A stretch of DNA of 64,000 nt from Flavobacterium seoulense (GCF_000695795.1 NZ_JNCA01000022.1:44432-108431), one strand, 5' to 3'. Counted from the first letter of the stretch, positions 51,910 to 61,601 are shown. The notes: generated by a model from the letters alone, not told the origin. Made by a program: numbers and translations.

Positions 51910-53202
51910 ATGAAACAACTAATTAGCAGATTAAAAGGAGATAAAGGTATTTGGTCATTTGTGGCCTTATTGGCCTTGTTTTCCTTTATGCCTGTTTTTA
52001 GTGCTAGTAGTAATTTGGCTTATTTGGGTCATGGAACAGGAAATACTTTAGGGTATTTGTTGAAACATTTGGCGCATATTGGCTGTGGTTTTGCTATTAT
52101 TTATTACGTTCATAAAGTTCCTTACCATTATTTTAGATCTATTTCTAAATGGTTATTGCCTGTAGTTTGGGTAGTTCTGGCCATTACAATGATCAAAGGA
52201 ACAGTAATCGGCGGAGCTAACGCAAGTAGATGGATCCAAATTCCGTTTGTGGGTATTTCGTTCCAGCCTTCGGCATTTGCAGCATTAGTGTTGTTTGTGT
52301 TTGTAGCACGTTATTTATCGAAAACCAGAACAGAACCAATCGTGTTTTTAGATTCGTTGCGAGAACTTTGGTTGCCTGTTTTTATCACTTTGATATTTAT
52401 TCTGCCTTCAAATTTTTCTACTACGGCATTAATTTTTTCAATGATATTAATGTTGGTTTATATTGGGAAATATCCAATAAAATATATTGGAGTTATTGTA
52501 GGTACTGGAATTGTATTTCTTAGTTTTTTCTGGGTATTGTCTAAGGCGTTTCCAGATGCTAAATTCTTTAGCAGGGTTAGAACTTGGGAAAGCCGAATTG
52601 AAAACTTTAGCACCGATAAACCGGATGAAGATGATTACCAAATTGAAAAAGCTAAAATTGCGATTGCTTCAGGTAAAATTTACGGATTAGGACCTGGAAA
52701 AAGTGTTCAGAAAAACTTTTTGCCACAATCTTCTTCTGATTTTATTTATGCCATTATCGTTGAAGAATATGGATTAATAGGCGGTTTAGGAGTATTGTTT
52801 TTGTATCTGTTATTGCTTTTCCGTTTTGTAGTGGCTTCGCATAAAGCCAATACGCTTTTTGGGAAATTAGTCGTTATAGGGCTTGGTTTTCCAATGATTT
52901 TTCAGGCGATGATTAATATGGCTGTTGCAGTTGAATTATTGCCGGTAACAGGACAAACGCTGCCGTTAATAAGTAGTGGAGGAACTTCTATCTGGATGAC
53001 TTGTATTGCATTGGGAATCATCATTGGTGTAACCAAAAAAGAAGAAGAAATCGAACAAGAGAAAAAAGAAGCGGCTAAAAGAGAAGAAGCATTGCAACGA
53101 TTGATAGATGCAGAATTAGCAGCGGAAGAAGAAAAGCAACATGAGACTTATTCGATAGAAGATAAAATGTCTAATCCGATGAATGCTGTTTTGAACAAAT
53201 AA
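51910..53202 (+). CDS. ftsW: Septal peptidoglycan polymerase FtsW
   Basis: The 430-residue protein is a SEDS-family glycosyltransferase that polymerises lipid II at the septum together with FtsI. Motifs: [20 protein letters not shown], the catalytic Asp region in the long loop ([31 protein letters not shown]), and the C-terminal [16 protein letters not shown]. About ten membrane helices fit. After the last helix a charged helix-rich tail of about 55 residues ([19 protein letters not shown]) extends into the cytoplasm, longer than in E. coli. Confidence 0.95.
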   Translation: MKQLISRLKGDKGIWSFVALLALFSFMPVFSASSNLAYLGHGTGNTLGYLLKHLAHIGCGFAIIYYVHKVPYHYFRSISKWLLPVVWVVLAITMIKGTVIGGANASRWIQIPFVGISFQPSAFAALVLFVFVARYLSKTRTEPIVFLDSLRELWLPVFITLIFILPSNFSTTALIFSMILMLVYIGKYPIKYIGVIVGTGIVFLSFFWVLSKAFPDAKFFSRVRTWESRIENFSTDKPDEDDYQIEKAKIAIASGKIYGLGPGKSVQKNFLPQSSSDFIYAIIVEEYGLIGGLGVLFLYLLLLFRFVVASHKANTLFGKLVVIGLGFPMIFQAMINMAVAVELLPVTGQTLPLISSGGTSIWMTCIALGIIIGVTKKEEEIEQEKKEAAKREEALQRLIDAELAAEEEKQHETYSIEDKMSNPMNAVLNK

Positions 53203-53213
53203 ATTTGATAGTA

Positions 53214-54302
53214 ATGAAACAATATAAATTCATATTAAGTGGCGGAGGAACTGGAGGACATATCTATCCTGCAATTGCGATTGCTAATGAATTAAAATCC
53301 AGATTTCCTGATGCAGAATTCCTTTTTGTAGGAGCTCAGGATAAAATGGAAATGCAAAAAGTACCTCAGGCCGGCTATGCTATAAAAGGTTTGTGGATTG
53401 CCGGATTGCAAAGAAAATTGACATTACAAAATATGTTGTTTCCAGTTAAATTACTTGATAGTTTATGGAAATCAAGAAAAATAATAAAACAATTTAAGCC
53501 AGATGTAGTTATAGGGACGGGCGGTTTTGCAAGTGGTCCTTTGTTGCAGACAGCAAATTCGCTTGGAATTCCAACAGTAATTCAGGAGCAGAATTCTTTT
53601 CCTGGAATTACCAATAAACTGTTGAGTAAGAAAGCAAATACGATTTGTGTCGCTTACGAAAATTTAGAACGCTTTTTTCCAAAAGAGAAAATGATTCTGA
53701 CAGGAAATCCGGTGCGTCAGGATTTGATTGCTATCGAAAGTAAAAGAGCCGAAGCAATTGCACATTTTAAATTAGACGCCAATAAAAAAACACTTTTGGT
53801 TCTTGGCGGAAGTTTAGGTGCCAGAAGAATCAATCAGTTAATTGAAAAAGAACTGGGAAATATTTTGGCTCAGGATGTTCAGATTATCTGGCAATGCGGA
53901 AAATTATATTTCGAAGATTATAAAAAATATAATGGAGATAACGTTCAGGTAGTAGCTTTTATCGAAAAGATGGATTTTGTGTACGCTGCAGCTGATGTGA
54001 TTATTTCACGTGCAGGAGCTTCATCGGTATCGGAATTATGCATTGTTGGGAAACCTGTAATTTTTATTCCATCGCCTAATGTTGCCGAAGATCATCAAAC
54101 AAAAAATGCAAAAGCTATTGTAGATAAAAAAGGTGCTTTACTTATAAAAGAATCAGATTTGAATACAGAATTCAGTTTGGTTTTTGAAGCTTTGTTAAAA
54201 GATGAAGGTAAACAAAAACAGTTAAGTGAAAATATAAAACAGCTCGCTTTGCCAGAAGCAACAAAGCAAATTGCAGATGAAATTGTGAAATTGATCAAAT
54301 AG
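53214..54302 (+). CDS. murG: UDP-GlcNAc:undecaprenyl-PP-MurNAc-pentapeptide GlcNAc transferase MurG
   Basis: The 362-residue GT-B glycosyltransferase makes lipid II from lipid I at the inner face of the membrane. It shows the N-terminal [17 protein letters not shown] motif, [33 protein letters not shown], and the UDP-GlcNAc-binding [24 protein letters not shown]. The start is ATG 53214 ([11 protein letters not shown]); an upstream in-frame TTG at 53205 is rejected. A 117-base gap with repeats separates it from murC. Confidence 0.95.
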   Translation: MKQYKFILSGGGTGGHIYPAIAIANELKSRFPDAEFLFVGAQDKMEMQKVPQAGYAIKGLWIAGLQRKLTLQNMLFPVKLLDSLWKSRKIIKQFKPDVVIGTGGFASGPLLQTANSLGIPTVIQEQNSFPGITNKLLSKKANTICVAYENLERFFPKEKMILTGNPVRQDLIAIESKRAEAIAHFKLDANKKTLLVLGGSLGARRINQLIEKELGNILAQDVQIIWQCGKLYFEDYKKYNGDNVQVVAFIEKMDFVYAAADVIISRAGASSVSELCIVGKPVIFIPSPNVAEDHQTKNAKAIVDKKGALLIKESDLNTEFSLVFEALLKDEGKQKQLSENIKQLALPEATKQIADEIVKLIK

Positions 54303-54415
54303 CAATAACAATGCTAATAGCAATTGGCAATGACAATAGAAAAGTAGAAATAAAATAATAACACAATGGTAATTTCAATTTTGATTTTTTGACAATTGCC
54401 ATTGAAATTGAAATT
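54303..54415 (+). repeat. CAATTGCCATTG repeat segment between murG and murC
   Basis: The gap is built from CAAT/ATTG units (AGCAATTGGCAATGACAATAG, then ACAATTGCCATTGAAATTG) and includes an 11-bp inverted repeat AATTTCAATTT (54371-54381) with AAATTGAAATT (54405-54415) just before the murC ATG. A similar ATTGCCATTG segment lies before dnaG. Confidence 0.55.
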
Positions 54416-54419
54416 AAAA

Positions 54420-55772
54420 ATGAACTTAAACCAAATACAAAACGTTTATTTTATCGGTATCGGAGGTATTGGTATGAGTGCCTTGGCGCGCTATTTTAAG
54501 TATATTGGAAAACAAGTTTCTGGTTATGACAAAACACCAACGATTTTAACTAATGAGTTAATCGAAAGTGGAATTGATATTCATTTTGATGATGATATTA
54601 ATATGATTCCAAAGGATTATTTTGTCGAAAATACCTTAGTTATCATTACACCGGCAGTTCCTAAAAGTCATGCTGAATGGAATTATTTTTTAGAGCGTGA
54701 TTATCAGGTTAAAAAAAGAGCCGAAGTTTTAGGAATTATTACCAAAGATACTTTTTGTTTTGCAGTAGCGGGAACGCACGGTAAAACAACTACATCTAGT
54801 ATTTTAGGCCATATTTTACATGAAAGCGGAGCCGATGTTACGGCTTTTATTGGAGGAATTGTTGAGAATTATAATTCGAATTTAATAGGAAGCGGAAAAA
54901 CGGTAACGGTGGTTGAAGCAGATGAATTTGATCGTTCCTTTCTGCATTTGCATCCCAATATTGCCTGTGTGACATCAATGGATGCCGATCATTTGGATAT
55001 TTACGGAACAGATGAGGCAATTAAGGAGTCTTTTACGGAATTTGCTAATAAGGTAGAAGATAAGTCAAAAATATTTGTTGCGAATGATTTGCCGCTTTCA
55101 GGAATTAGAGTTGGAGTAAATGAAGAAGCAGTTTATGATGCTTTTAATGTCAGAATCGAAGACGGAAGTTATGTTTTTGATGTAAAAACGCCTGATGGAA
55201 TTTTAAAAGATTTCCGTTTTGGATTACCAGGACGACACAATTTAATGAATGCTTTAATGGCTCTTGCAATGGCAATAAATTACGGAACCCCAACCGATGC
55301 AATTGCAAAAGCCTTAGCTTCATTTAAAGGAATTAGAAGAAGATTTTCATACCAAATCAGGACTGAAAATTTAGTTTATATCGATGATTATGCACATCAT
55401 CCTACTGAGATAAATGCGGTTCATCAGGCGGTAAGAGAATTGTATCCAAGCAAAAAAGTTTTGGCCGTTTTCCAACCACATCTTTTTAGCAGAACAAAGG
55501 ATTTTGCTGATGATTTCGCAAAGAGTTTATCGCAGTTTGATGAAGTTTTGTTAATGGATATTTACCCTGCTCGTGAGTTGCCTATGGAAGGAGTAACTTC
55601 TGAATGGTTAATGTCCAAAATGAAAAATGAAGGAAAAAAATTGGTTTCAAAAGAAGATTTGATAGCAACGATGTTAGAAAGCGATGCTCCGGTTGTTGTA
55701 ACTATTGGAGCGGGTGATATTGGTGAAATGGTGAGTGCAATTAAAACAGCTTTAAATGAAAAAAATAGTTAA
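54420..55772 (+). CDS. murC: UDP-N-acetylmuramate-L-alanine ligase MurC
   Basis: The 450-residue Mur ligase adds L-alanine to UDP-MurNAc. Motifs: FIGIGGIGMSALARYF (N-terminal UDP site), VAGTHGKTTTSSI (P-loop, about 119-131), VVEADEFDRSFL, MDADHLDIYG, GRHNLMNALMA, DDYAHHPTEINA and FQPHLFSRTKDF. The start is ATG 54420 (MNLNQIQNVYF); an upstream in-frame start at 54396 falls in the repeat segment and is rejected. Its end overlaps ftsQ by 17 bases. Confidence 0.96.
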   Translation: MNLNQIQNVYFIGIGGIGMSALARYFKYIGKQVSGYDKTPTILTNELIESGIDIHFDDDINMIPKDYFVENTLVIITPAVPKSHAEWNYFLERDYQVKKRAEVLGIITKDTFCFAVAGTHGKTTTSSILGHILHESGADVTAFIGGIVENYNSNLIGSGKTVTVVEADEFDRSFLHLHPNIACVTSMDADHLDIYGTDEAIKESFTEFANKVEDKSKIFVANDLPLSGIRVGVNEEAVYDAFNVRIEDGSYVFDVKTPDGILKDFRFGLPGRHNLMNALMALAMAINYGTPTDAIAKALASFKGIRRRFSYQIRTENLVYIDDYAHHPTEINAVHQAVRELYPSKKVLAVFQPHLFSRTKDFADDFAKSLSQFDEVLLMDIYPARELPMEGVTSEWLMSKMKNEGKKLVSKEDLIATMLESDAPVVVTIGAGDIGEMVSAIKTALNEKNS

Positions 55773-56481
55773 CTGGACAAACCTCAGATTAATCCTTATG
55801 TTGGGATTGGTTATTTTTCTTTTTTCGTTTACTTCTAAGCGAAATGAACAACGAAAAATAGCTAAAATCGCTGTTGTTTTTGTAGGAGAAAACAATATTT
55901 TTTTAAAAGAAGAAGCGGTTAATAAATTGTTAATAGAAAATTTGGGCAACCCCTTAGCTATTGGAAAAGATAAATTAGATTTGAATAAGCTGGAAAGAAA
56001 GCTGGACTCAAATGCGATGATTGACGAATCAGATGTTTTTGTAAGTGTCGATGGCGTTCTTAAAGCGGTTGTAAAGCAAAAGACTCCTGTGGCTAGAGTA
56101 ATTAATGGTTCTGGATCTTTTTATGTTGATTATAAAGGTGGTAAGATGCCGCTATCCGATAATTTTACAGCTAGGGTTCCGCTGGTTTCAGGGGATATAA
56201 ACACTAAGGATAAGGAGAAATTCACACAGCTGTTTCGTGTGATTTATGAAGATGAATTTTTGAAAAAAAACATCATTGCCATTCAAATTATGCCCAATGC
56301 TAGCTTAAAAATGTTCAATAGAAATTTTGATTACCAGATTGATTTTGGAAGTATGATGAATTTTGAGACAAAATTTAAGAATTATAAAGCTTTTTTTCAA
56401 AAGGCAGTTTTAGATAGTACATTGTATAAATATAAAAAGATTGATCTCAGGTTTACAAAACAAGTAGTTTGCACTAAATAA
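55756..56481 (+). CDS. ftsQ: Cell division protein FtsQ
   Basis: The 241-residue protein has a short cytoplasmic N-terminus, one membrane helix (LRLILMLGLVIFLFSF, about 8-24) and a periplasmic POTRA/beta domain with ENNIFLKEEAVNKLLIENL, LERKLDSNAMIDESDVFVSVDGVLKAVVKQKTPVARV and KYKKIDLRF. Position between murC and ftsA identifies it as FtsQ/DivIB, which recruits FtsL and FtsW/FtsI to the divisome. Sequence similarity outside Bacteroidota is low. It overlaps murC, implying translational coupling. Confidence 0.9.
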   Translation: MKKIVNWTNLRLILMLGLVIFLFSFTSKRNEQRKIAKIAVVFVGENNIFLKEEAVNKLLIENLGNPLAIGKDKLDLNKLERKLDSNAMIDESDVFVSVDGVLKAVVKQKTPVARVINGSGSFYVDYKGGKMPLSDNFTARVPLVSGDINTKDKEKFTQLFRVIYEDEFLKKNIIAIQIMPNASLKMFNRNFDYQIDFGSMMNFETKFKNYKAFFQKAVLDSTLYKYKKIDLRFTKQVVCTK

Positions 56482-56487
56482 TAGAAA

Positions 56488-57873
56488 ATGGAAAAAGAGA
56501 ATATTGCAGTAGGTCTAGATATAGGGACAACCAAAATCGTTGCCATGATAGGCAAGAAAAATGAGTATGGTAAGTTAGAAATTTTGGGTGTTGGAAAATC
56601 CAAAAGTCTAGGTGTGGCTAGAGGAGTGGTTAATAATATTACACAAACCATTCAGTCTATTCAGCAAGCAATTAATGAAGCAGAAAGTAATTCAGGTTAT
56701 AAAATTAAAGATGTTGTTGTAGGTATCGCTGGTCAGCACATTCGCAGTATTCAGCATACTGATTATATCAGCAGAAGTAATCCTGAAGAAGTAATTGGAG
56801 GAAACGATATTCAATTACTAATTGATCAGGTTAATAAATTGGCAATGTTGCCTGGGGAAGAAATCATTCATGTTTTACCTCAGGAATTTAAAATAGATGG
56901 GCAATCTGAAATCAAAGAACCTATCGGAATGTATGGTGGACGTTTAGAATCCAGTTTTCACGTTGTAGTGGGACAGGCATCTTCTATTCGAAATGTAGGA
57001 CGTTGTATTCAAAGTTCGGGTATTGAATTATCTGGATTAACATTAGAACCATTAGCTTCGTCAGATGCGGTTTTAAGTCAGGAAGAAAAAGAAGCCGGAG
57101 TTGCCTTAATCGATATTGGTGGAGGAACAACTGATTTGGCTATTTTCAAAGACGGAATTATTCGTCATACAGCAGTAATTCCTTTTGGAGGAAACGTAAT
57201 TACTGATGATATCAAAGAAGGTTGTTCTATTATAGAAAAACAGGCTGAATTATTGAAAGTGAAATTCGGTTCAGCTTGGCCAGGAGAAAATAAAGACAAC
57301 GAGATTGTCTCTATTCCAGGTTTAAGAGGAAGAGAGCCTAAAGAGATTTCTTTGAAAAATTTGTCTAAAATTATTCATGCCCGTGTGGTAGAAATAATTG
57401 AACAAGTTTTTAATGAAGTAAAAGCGTATGGTCATGAAGATCCAAGAAAAAAACTAATTGCAGGAATTGTATTGACTGGTGGTGGAGCTCAATTGAAGCA
57501 CATTAAACAATTAGTAGAATATATTACTGGAATGGATACCAGAATTGGATATCCAAATGAGCATTTAGCAGGTAATTCAGATGAAGAATTTTCTAGTCCG
57601 TTGTATGCAACTGCTGTTGGATTAGTAATGAATAGTATTTGTAATAATACACAAAGTGCGATAAGAAAAGAAGAAGTTGTTGCACAAAAAGCGGTTTACT
57701 ATCGTGAACCTGTTGTTGAAGTTGTAGAGCAATATCAGCAGGAAGTTCAGGAAGTACAAACGCAAGTGCCTGTTTTTTCTAAAAAAGAAGAGTCAACAGG
57801 AGAAAAGATTAAGCGATCTTTCTTTGATCGTTATGTTGATAAAATCAAAGATTTTTTAGATAACGCAGAGTAG
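56488..57873 (+). CDS. ftsA: Cell division actin homologue FtsA
   Basis: The 461-residue actin-fold protein tethers FtsZ to the membrane. It has GLDIGTTKIVAMIG (phosphate 1, about 9-22), IDIGGGTTDLAIFK (phosphate 2), IVLTGGGAQLKHI (adenosine) and the 1C-domain. A C-terminal extension (about 390-461) has an acidic, Gln/Val-rich linker ending in KIKRSFFDRYVDKIKDFL, an amphipathic membrane-targeting helix. It begins 6 bases after ftsQ and is followed by ftsZ after 52 bases. Confidence 0.95.
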   Translation: MEKENIAVGLDIGTTKIVAMIGKKNEYGKLEILGVGKSKSLGVARGVVNNITQTIQSIQQAINEAESNSGYKIKDVVVGIAGQHIRSIQHTDYISRSNPEEVIGGNDIQLLIDQVNKLAMLPGEEIIHVLPQEFKIDGQSEIKEPIGMYGGRLESSFHVVVGQASSIRNVGRCIQSSGIELSGLTLEPLASSDAVLSQEEKEAGVALIDIGGGTTDLAIFKDGIIRHTAVIPFGGNVITDDIKEGCSIIEKQAELLKVKFGSAWPGENKDNEIVSIPGLRGREPKEISLKNLSKIIHARVVEIIEQVFNEVKAYGHEDPRKKLIAGIVLTGGGAQLKHIKQLVEYITGMDTRIGYPNEHLAGNSDEEFSSPLYATAVGLVMNSICNNTQSAIRKEEVVAQKAVYYREPVVEVVEQYQQEVQEVQTQVPVFSKKEESTGEKIKRSFFDRYVDKIKDFLDNAE

Positions 57874-57925
57874 TAGAAAAAGAAGAATAAAGCATAAAAT
57901 ATATTAATATCAAAAACCAAATAAT

Positions 57926-59917
57926 ATGACGAGCAACTCAGAATTTGGAAGTATTTCATTTGATTTACCAAAAAATCAATCAAATGTAATCAAAGTAATA
58001 GGTGTAGGTGGAGGCGGAAGTAACGCAATTAATCACATGTTCAAGCAAGGAATCAAAGGAGTTGATTTTATTGTTTGTAATACGGATTCACAAGCGTTAC
58101 AAAATAGTGGCGTTCCGAATAAAATTCAGTTAGGTGTAAATCTGACAGAAGGTCTTGGAGCTGGTGCTAATCCGGATGTAGGTCAGCAATCGGCTATAGA
58201 AAGTATTGCTGATATCGAAAAGATGTTAGACCGCGGAACTAAGATGGTTTTTATTACAGCCGGAATGGGTGGTGGTACCGGAACTGGTGCAGCGCCTGTA
58301 ATTGCTCAACTGGCTAAAGAAAGAGAAATTCTTACCGTAGGTATTGTGACTTTGCCTTTTGGTTTCGAAGGAAAGGTACGTCAGGAACAAGCGCTTATCG
58401 GGATAGAAAAATTACGTAAACAAGTAGATTCTTTAATTGTTATCAATAATAACAAATTAAGAGAAGTATATGGAAATCTTGGTTTCAAAGCAGGATTCTC
58501 AAAAGCAGATGAAGTTTTGGCAACAGCCTCAAGAGGAATTGCTGAAGTAATTACACATCACTATACGCAAAATATCGATTTACGTGATGCTAAAACGGTA
58601 TTGGCTAATAGCGGAACAGCTATTATGGGTTCATCGGTTGCTTCAGGTGAAAACAGAGCTAAAGAGGCTATTGTTGCTGCTTTAGATTCTCCTTTGTTGA
58701 ATGATAACAAAATTACAGGTGCCAAAAACGTATTGTTGCTCATCGTTTCTGGATCTAACGAAATTACCTTAGATGAAATTGGAGAAATTAATGACCATAT
58801 TCAAAGTGAAGCTGGTTATAATGCTAATATCATTATGGGGGTTGGTGAAGATGAGTCATTAGGTGATGCAGTTGCTGTAACAATTATTGCTACAGGATTT
58901 GATATTGAACAACAAAACGGAATTGTAAATACAGAGCCTAAAAAAATCATTCATACCTTAGAAGATGAGCAAAAAATTGTTCATAATCTAATTAATAATA
59001 CTGTTGCAGGTTTTGATTTAGATATTGATAAACCGGTAAGTAATATTACTGAAGATCGCGTTGTTTTTGATTTAATTGATGACGAAGAAGAAGTAGTTGC
59101 TGTTGCTCCGGTTGTTACTGAGACAGCTCCTGTAGTTCCTGTTGAGGGAAACGAAGAGTTGATGGCAATGTCTGAATTTATTAAAAATATAGATGTTACT
59201 TTCGAAATAGTTTCTCCAATTAAAGAAGAAGAGTTTACTTTTTCTACACCAAAAGCTGAAGAAGTAAAGCAGGTGATTTTTGAGCAGCCAAAGGCAGTTG
59301 TTGAAGAGCCAAAAGCAATCGAAAAACAAGAACAAACTTCTATTTCATTTGATATGCCTTTGTTTAAAGCAGAGCCAGTTCAGGAAAAAGAAGAAAAAGT
59401 TTTGTTTGAATTGACAAATGAGACTAAAGAAATAAAAGTGAATCAAGCGGTTCAATTTGTTCCTGTTACTGAATTGTCAGACAAAGGAGTCATTAGGTAT
59501 TCTCTTGAAGAATATATGGATGCTGAGAATGAATTATTATCTTCTAAACCAGTTGCAAAAGTAGTGGAAGAAGTAATTCCTGAAGAGTTAAATATTACGA
59601 TGAAAAAAGTTGAATTAGCTCCGGAAGATTTCTCAAACGCTGAAGATATTTCTCCTATTGAAATGACAATTGAGGAAACTTTACGAATGAGAGCTGATGA
59701 AAGAAGAAAAAAATTAAAAGAATTTAATTATAAGTTTCATAATAATGTTTCTAAAATTGATGAGTATGAAAAAGAGCCTGCTTACAAAAGATTAGGTATC
59801 GATATTTCTAACAATCAAACTAACAATGCTAACTCAAGAATTTCAGTTGGTACAGATAGTAACAATGATTTGCAATTGCGTTCTAATAATTCTTATTTAC
59901 ACGATAATGTAGATTAA
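57926..59917 (+). CDS. ftsZ: Cell division GTPase FtsZ with long C-terminal linker
   Basis: The 663-residue protein is the tubulin homologue that forms the Z-ring. The GTPase domain (about 20-320) shows GGGGSNAINHM, the G-box GMGGGTGTGAAP (113-124) and the NIDLRDAKTV T7 loop with both Asp residues needed for hydrolysis. After it comes an acidic, Glu/Val/Pro-rich linker of about 270 residues, much longer than the E. coli linker, then conserved basic helices (EETLRMRADERRKKLKEFNYKFH) and a terminal EPAYKRLGID (617-626), which may be the FtsA-binding peptide. A 37-residue Asn/Ser-rich tail follows. A strong terminator ends the cluster. Confidence 0.95.
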   Translation: MTSNSEFGSISFDLPKNQSNVIKVIGVGGGGSNAINHMFKQGIKGVDFIVCNTDSQALQNSGVPNKIQLGVNLTEGLGAGANPDVGQQSAIESIADIEKMLDRGTKMVFITAGMGGGTGTGAAPVIAQLAKEREILTVGIVTLPFGFEGKVRQEQALIGIEKLRKQVDSLIVINNNKLREVYGNLGFKAGFSKADEVLATASRGIAEVITHHYTQNIDLRDAKTVLANSGTAIMGSSVASGENRAKEAIVAALDSPLLNDNKITGAKNVLLLIVSGSNEITLDEIGEINDHIQSEAGYNANIIMGVGEDESLGDAVAVTIIATGFDIEQQNGIVNTEPKKIIHTLEDEQKIVHNLINNTVAGFDLDIDKPVSNITEDRVVFDLIDDEEEVVAVAPVVTETAPVVPVEGNEELMAMSEFIKNIDVTFEIVSPIKEEEFTFSTPKAEEVKQVIFEQPKAVVEEPKAIEKQEQTSISFDMPLFKAEPVQEKEEKVLFELTNETKEIKVNQAVQFVPVTELSDKGVIRYSLEEYMDAENELLSSKPVAKVVEEVIPEELNITMKKVELAPEDFSNAEDISPIEMTIEETLRMRADERRKKLKEFNYKFHNNVSKIDEYEKEPAYKRLGIDISNNQTNNANSRISVGTDSNNDLQLRSNNSYLHDNVD

Positions 59918-59936
59918 TGAATTTTGTTTCATAAAC

Positions 59937-59978
59937 AATAACCCGAAAATTGCATTTAATTTTCGGGTTATTTTTTTT
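59937..59978 (+). terminator. Terminator at the end of the dcw cluster
   Basis: A 15-bp perfect stem (AATAACCCGAAAATT at 59937-59951 with 59958-59972) has a 6-base loop and a long T tract, 20 bases after the ftsZ stop. Confidence 0.9.
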
Positions 59979-60085
59979 ACCTTCGCACGGAGTCTGACTT
60001 TAGGTAATAATTGTTAAGAATTCTGAAGTCACTTAAACAAATAAAAGAAAATCTAAGCATTGATGCTTACTTAATAAAAACAAGA

Positions 60086-60535
60086 ATGAGTTTATCAGTA
60101 AAAATAATGGACGAAATCAAAACGGCCATGAAAGCTAAAGATACAGTAGCTTTAGAAGCATTAAGAGCAGTGAAATCAGAATTGCTTTTGACTCAAACAG
60201 CATCTGGTTCTAAAGAAGAAATTTCAGAAGAGGAAGAAATAAAATTGTTGCAGCGCTTGGTGAAAACAAGAAAAGAAAGTGCAAGAATTTTTACTGAACA
60301 AAACCGTCCTGATTTAGCTGAACCGGAATTAGCTCAGGTAGCAGTAATCGAGAAATTTTTACCGGCTCAATTAAGTGAAGAAGAAATTGAAGCTGTAATT
60401 GCTAAAATCATTGCCGAAACTGGAGCATCAGGAATCGCTTCAATGGGGAAAGTAATGGGATTAGCTACAGCACAATTAGGAGGAACTGCTGAAGGAAAAA
60501 CAGTTTCAACAATTGTAAAGAAATTATTAGTTTAA
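60086..60535 (+). CDS. yqeY: GatB/YqeY domain protein
   Basis: The 149-residue protein is a free-standing YqeY domain, the helical tail domain also found in the GatB subunit of the Asp/Glu-tRNA amidotransferase. Motifs: EIKTAMKAKDTVALEALRAVKSELL, LLQRLVKTRKESA, EKFLPAQLSEEEIE and the C-terminal GKVMGLATAQLGGTAEGKTV. The domain is thought to bind tRNA; the role of the stand-alone form is not clear. The start is MSLSVKIMDE (60086), chosen over an earlier open frame at 60011. A TACCTTCG box (59978-59985) may serve as its -7 element. Confidence 0.9.
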   Translation: MSLSVKIMDEIKTAMKAKDTVALEALRAVKSELLLTQTASGSKEEISEEEEIKLLQRLVKTRKESARIFTEQNRPDLAEPELAQVAVIEKFLPAQLSEEEIEAVIAKIIAETGASGIASMGKVMGLATAQLGGTAEGKTVSTIVKKLLV

Positions 60536-60610
60536 ATTCCAAAATAAAAATTCCAAATTCCAATTTGGCATATTAACAACATTGGAATTTGGAATTTAAA
60601 AATTGTAATT
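60534..60610 (+). repeat. AATTCCAAA hairpin repeat after yqeY
   Basis: A 17-bp perfect inverted repeat (AAATTCCAAATTCCAAT 60548-60564 with 60581-60597) lies beside AAATTCCAAAATAAAA and ATTTAAAAATTGTA. The whole unit is nearly the same as the one at 62325-62390. It sits at the 3' end of the gene and may end or shield its transcript. Confidence 0.7.
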
Positions 60611-60619
60611 TTATATTTT

Positions 60620-60693
60620 GACTGCGTAGTTCAACTGGATAGAATATCAGATTTCGGCTCTGAGGGTTGGGGGTTCGAACCCCTCCGCGGTCA
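60620..60693 (+). tRNA. tRNA-Arg (anticodon TCG)
   Basis: The 74-base gene folds with acceptor GACTGCG paired to CGCGGTC (one T-G pair), anticodon stem TCAGA/TCTGA with loop TTTCGGC (anticodon TCG, reading CGA), and T-arm GGGGGTTCGAACCCCTC. The discriminator is A and CCA is not encoded. Confidence 0.93.
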
Positions 60694-60791
60694 CTTAAAA
60701 TAAGCCTCAAAAATAATCAAGCTGATTGGTTGTTTTTGAGGTTTATTATTTTAAATTGTGTTGAATTAAAAAGTGATTTTAGGTTCCTATT

Positions 60792-61589
60792 ATGGTATTT
60801 CAGTTTTTCTTTCTTTTTCTTGTTGTAATACTTGCTCTTGTCTTAATTGTATTTAGGATAATAGAACCTATTTATATTCTAATTTTTAAAAAGCCATTGT
60901 TTTTGTATGCTTATCCTTTTTCGAAAAAAATAAGCAATGAGCAAAAAGTGATTTTAAAGGATAATTTTCCGTTCTACAATCGTCTTAGTTTAAAAAAGAA
61001 AAAGTATTTCGAACACAGAATAGAAAAATTTATTGATAAATATGACTTTGAAGGCAAGGATATAGAGATTACTCAATTTATGAAAATTCTCATTGCCGGA
61101 AATTACGTGATGTTAACTTTTGGTTTTAGAAAGTATTTGATTGAATTGTTTTCAAGAATTATTATTTATCCGTCCAGTTATTATTCGTCTTCAAACGAAG
61201 TATATCACAAAGGAGAATTTAATCCACGAATGAAAGCGATTGTTTTTTCTTGGGAAGATTATCTTCTAGGGCATCAAGTTTCAAATGATAATCTCAATTT
61301 GGGTTTACATGAATTTACACATGCTTTGCATTTTCATTGTTTGAAGAGTAATGATCCCAGTGCAATTATTTTTTTTGATGAGTTTAATAAAATAATGCAG
61401 TATAACAATGATGAAGATTTAAATGCTCAATTACGTTCTAAAGCTTATTTCCGATTGTATGCTTATCAAAATCAATTCGAATTTTTGGCAGTACTTTTAG
61501 AACATTTTTTTGAAACACCAGAGGTATTTAAAGAGCATCATCCTGAATTGTTTAAAATTATTGTAAGAATGATTAATTTTAAAGAATAG
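60792..61589 (+). CDS. Zinc-dependent peptidase of the MtfA (M90) family
   Basis: The 265-residue protein has an N-terminal membrane helix (about 3-22) and an M90 metallopeptidase domain: HEFTH (His173, Glu174, His177) with the third ligand in FEFLAVLLEHFF (Glu230), and GNYVMLTFGF and IYPSSYYSSSNEVYHKGE before them. E. coli MtfA is a cytosolic aminopeptidase that controls the glucose transporter through the repressor Mlc; this organism has no such visible partner here, so its substrate is unknown. The membrane anchor sets it apart from E. coli MtfA. Monocistronic, between tRNA-Arg and a terminator. Confidence 0.87.
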   Translation: MVFQFFFLFLVVILALVLIVFRIIEPIYILIFKKPLFLYAYPFSKKISNEQKVILKDNFPFYNRLSLKKKKYFEHRIEKFIDKYDFEGKDIEITQFMKILIAGNYVMLTFGFRKYLIELFSRIIIYPSSYYSSSNEVYHKGEFNPRMKAIVFSWEDYLLGHQVSNDNLNLGLHEFTHALHFHCLKSNDPSAIIFFDEFNKIMQYNNDEDLNAQLRSKAYFRLYAYQNQFEFLAVLLEHFFETPEVFKEHHPELFKIIVRMINFKE

Positions 61590-61601
61590 TTTAAAAAAAA
61601 G

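Noticed and set aside
60612..60620. TATATTTTG directly before tRNA-Arg as a promoter
   Set aside because: The spacing is one base off TAnnTTTG and the box would overlap the tRNA 5' end, which cannot work as a -7 element.
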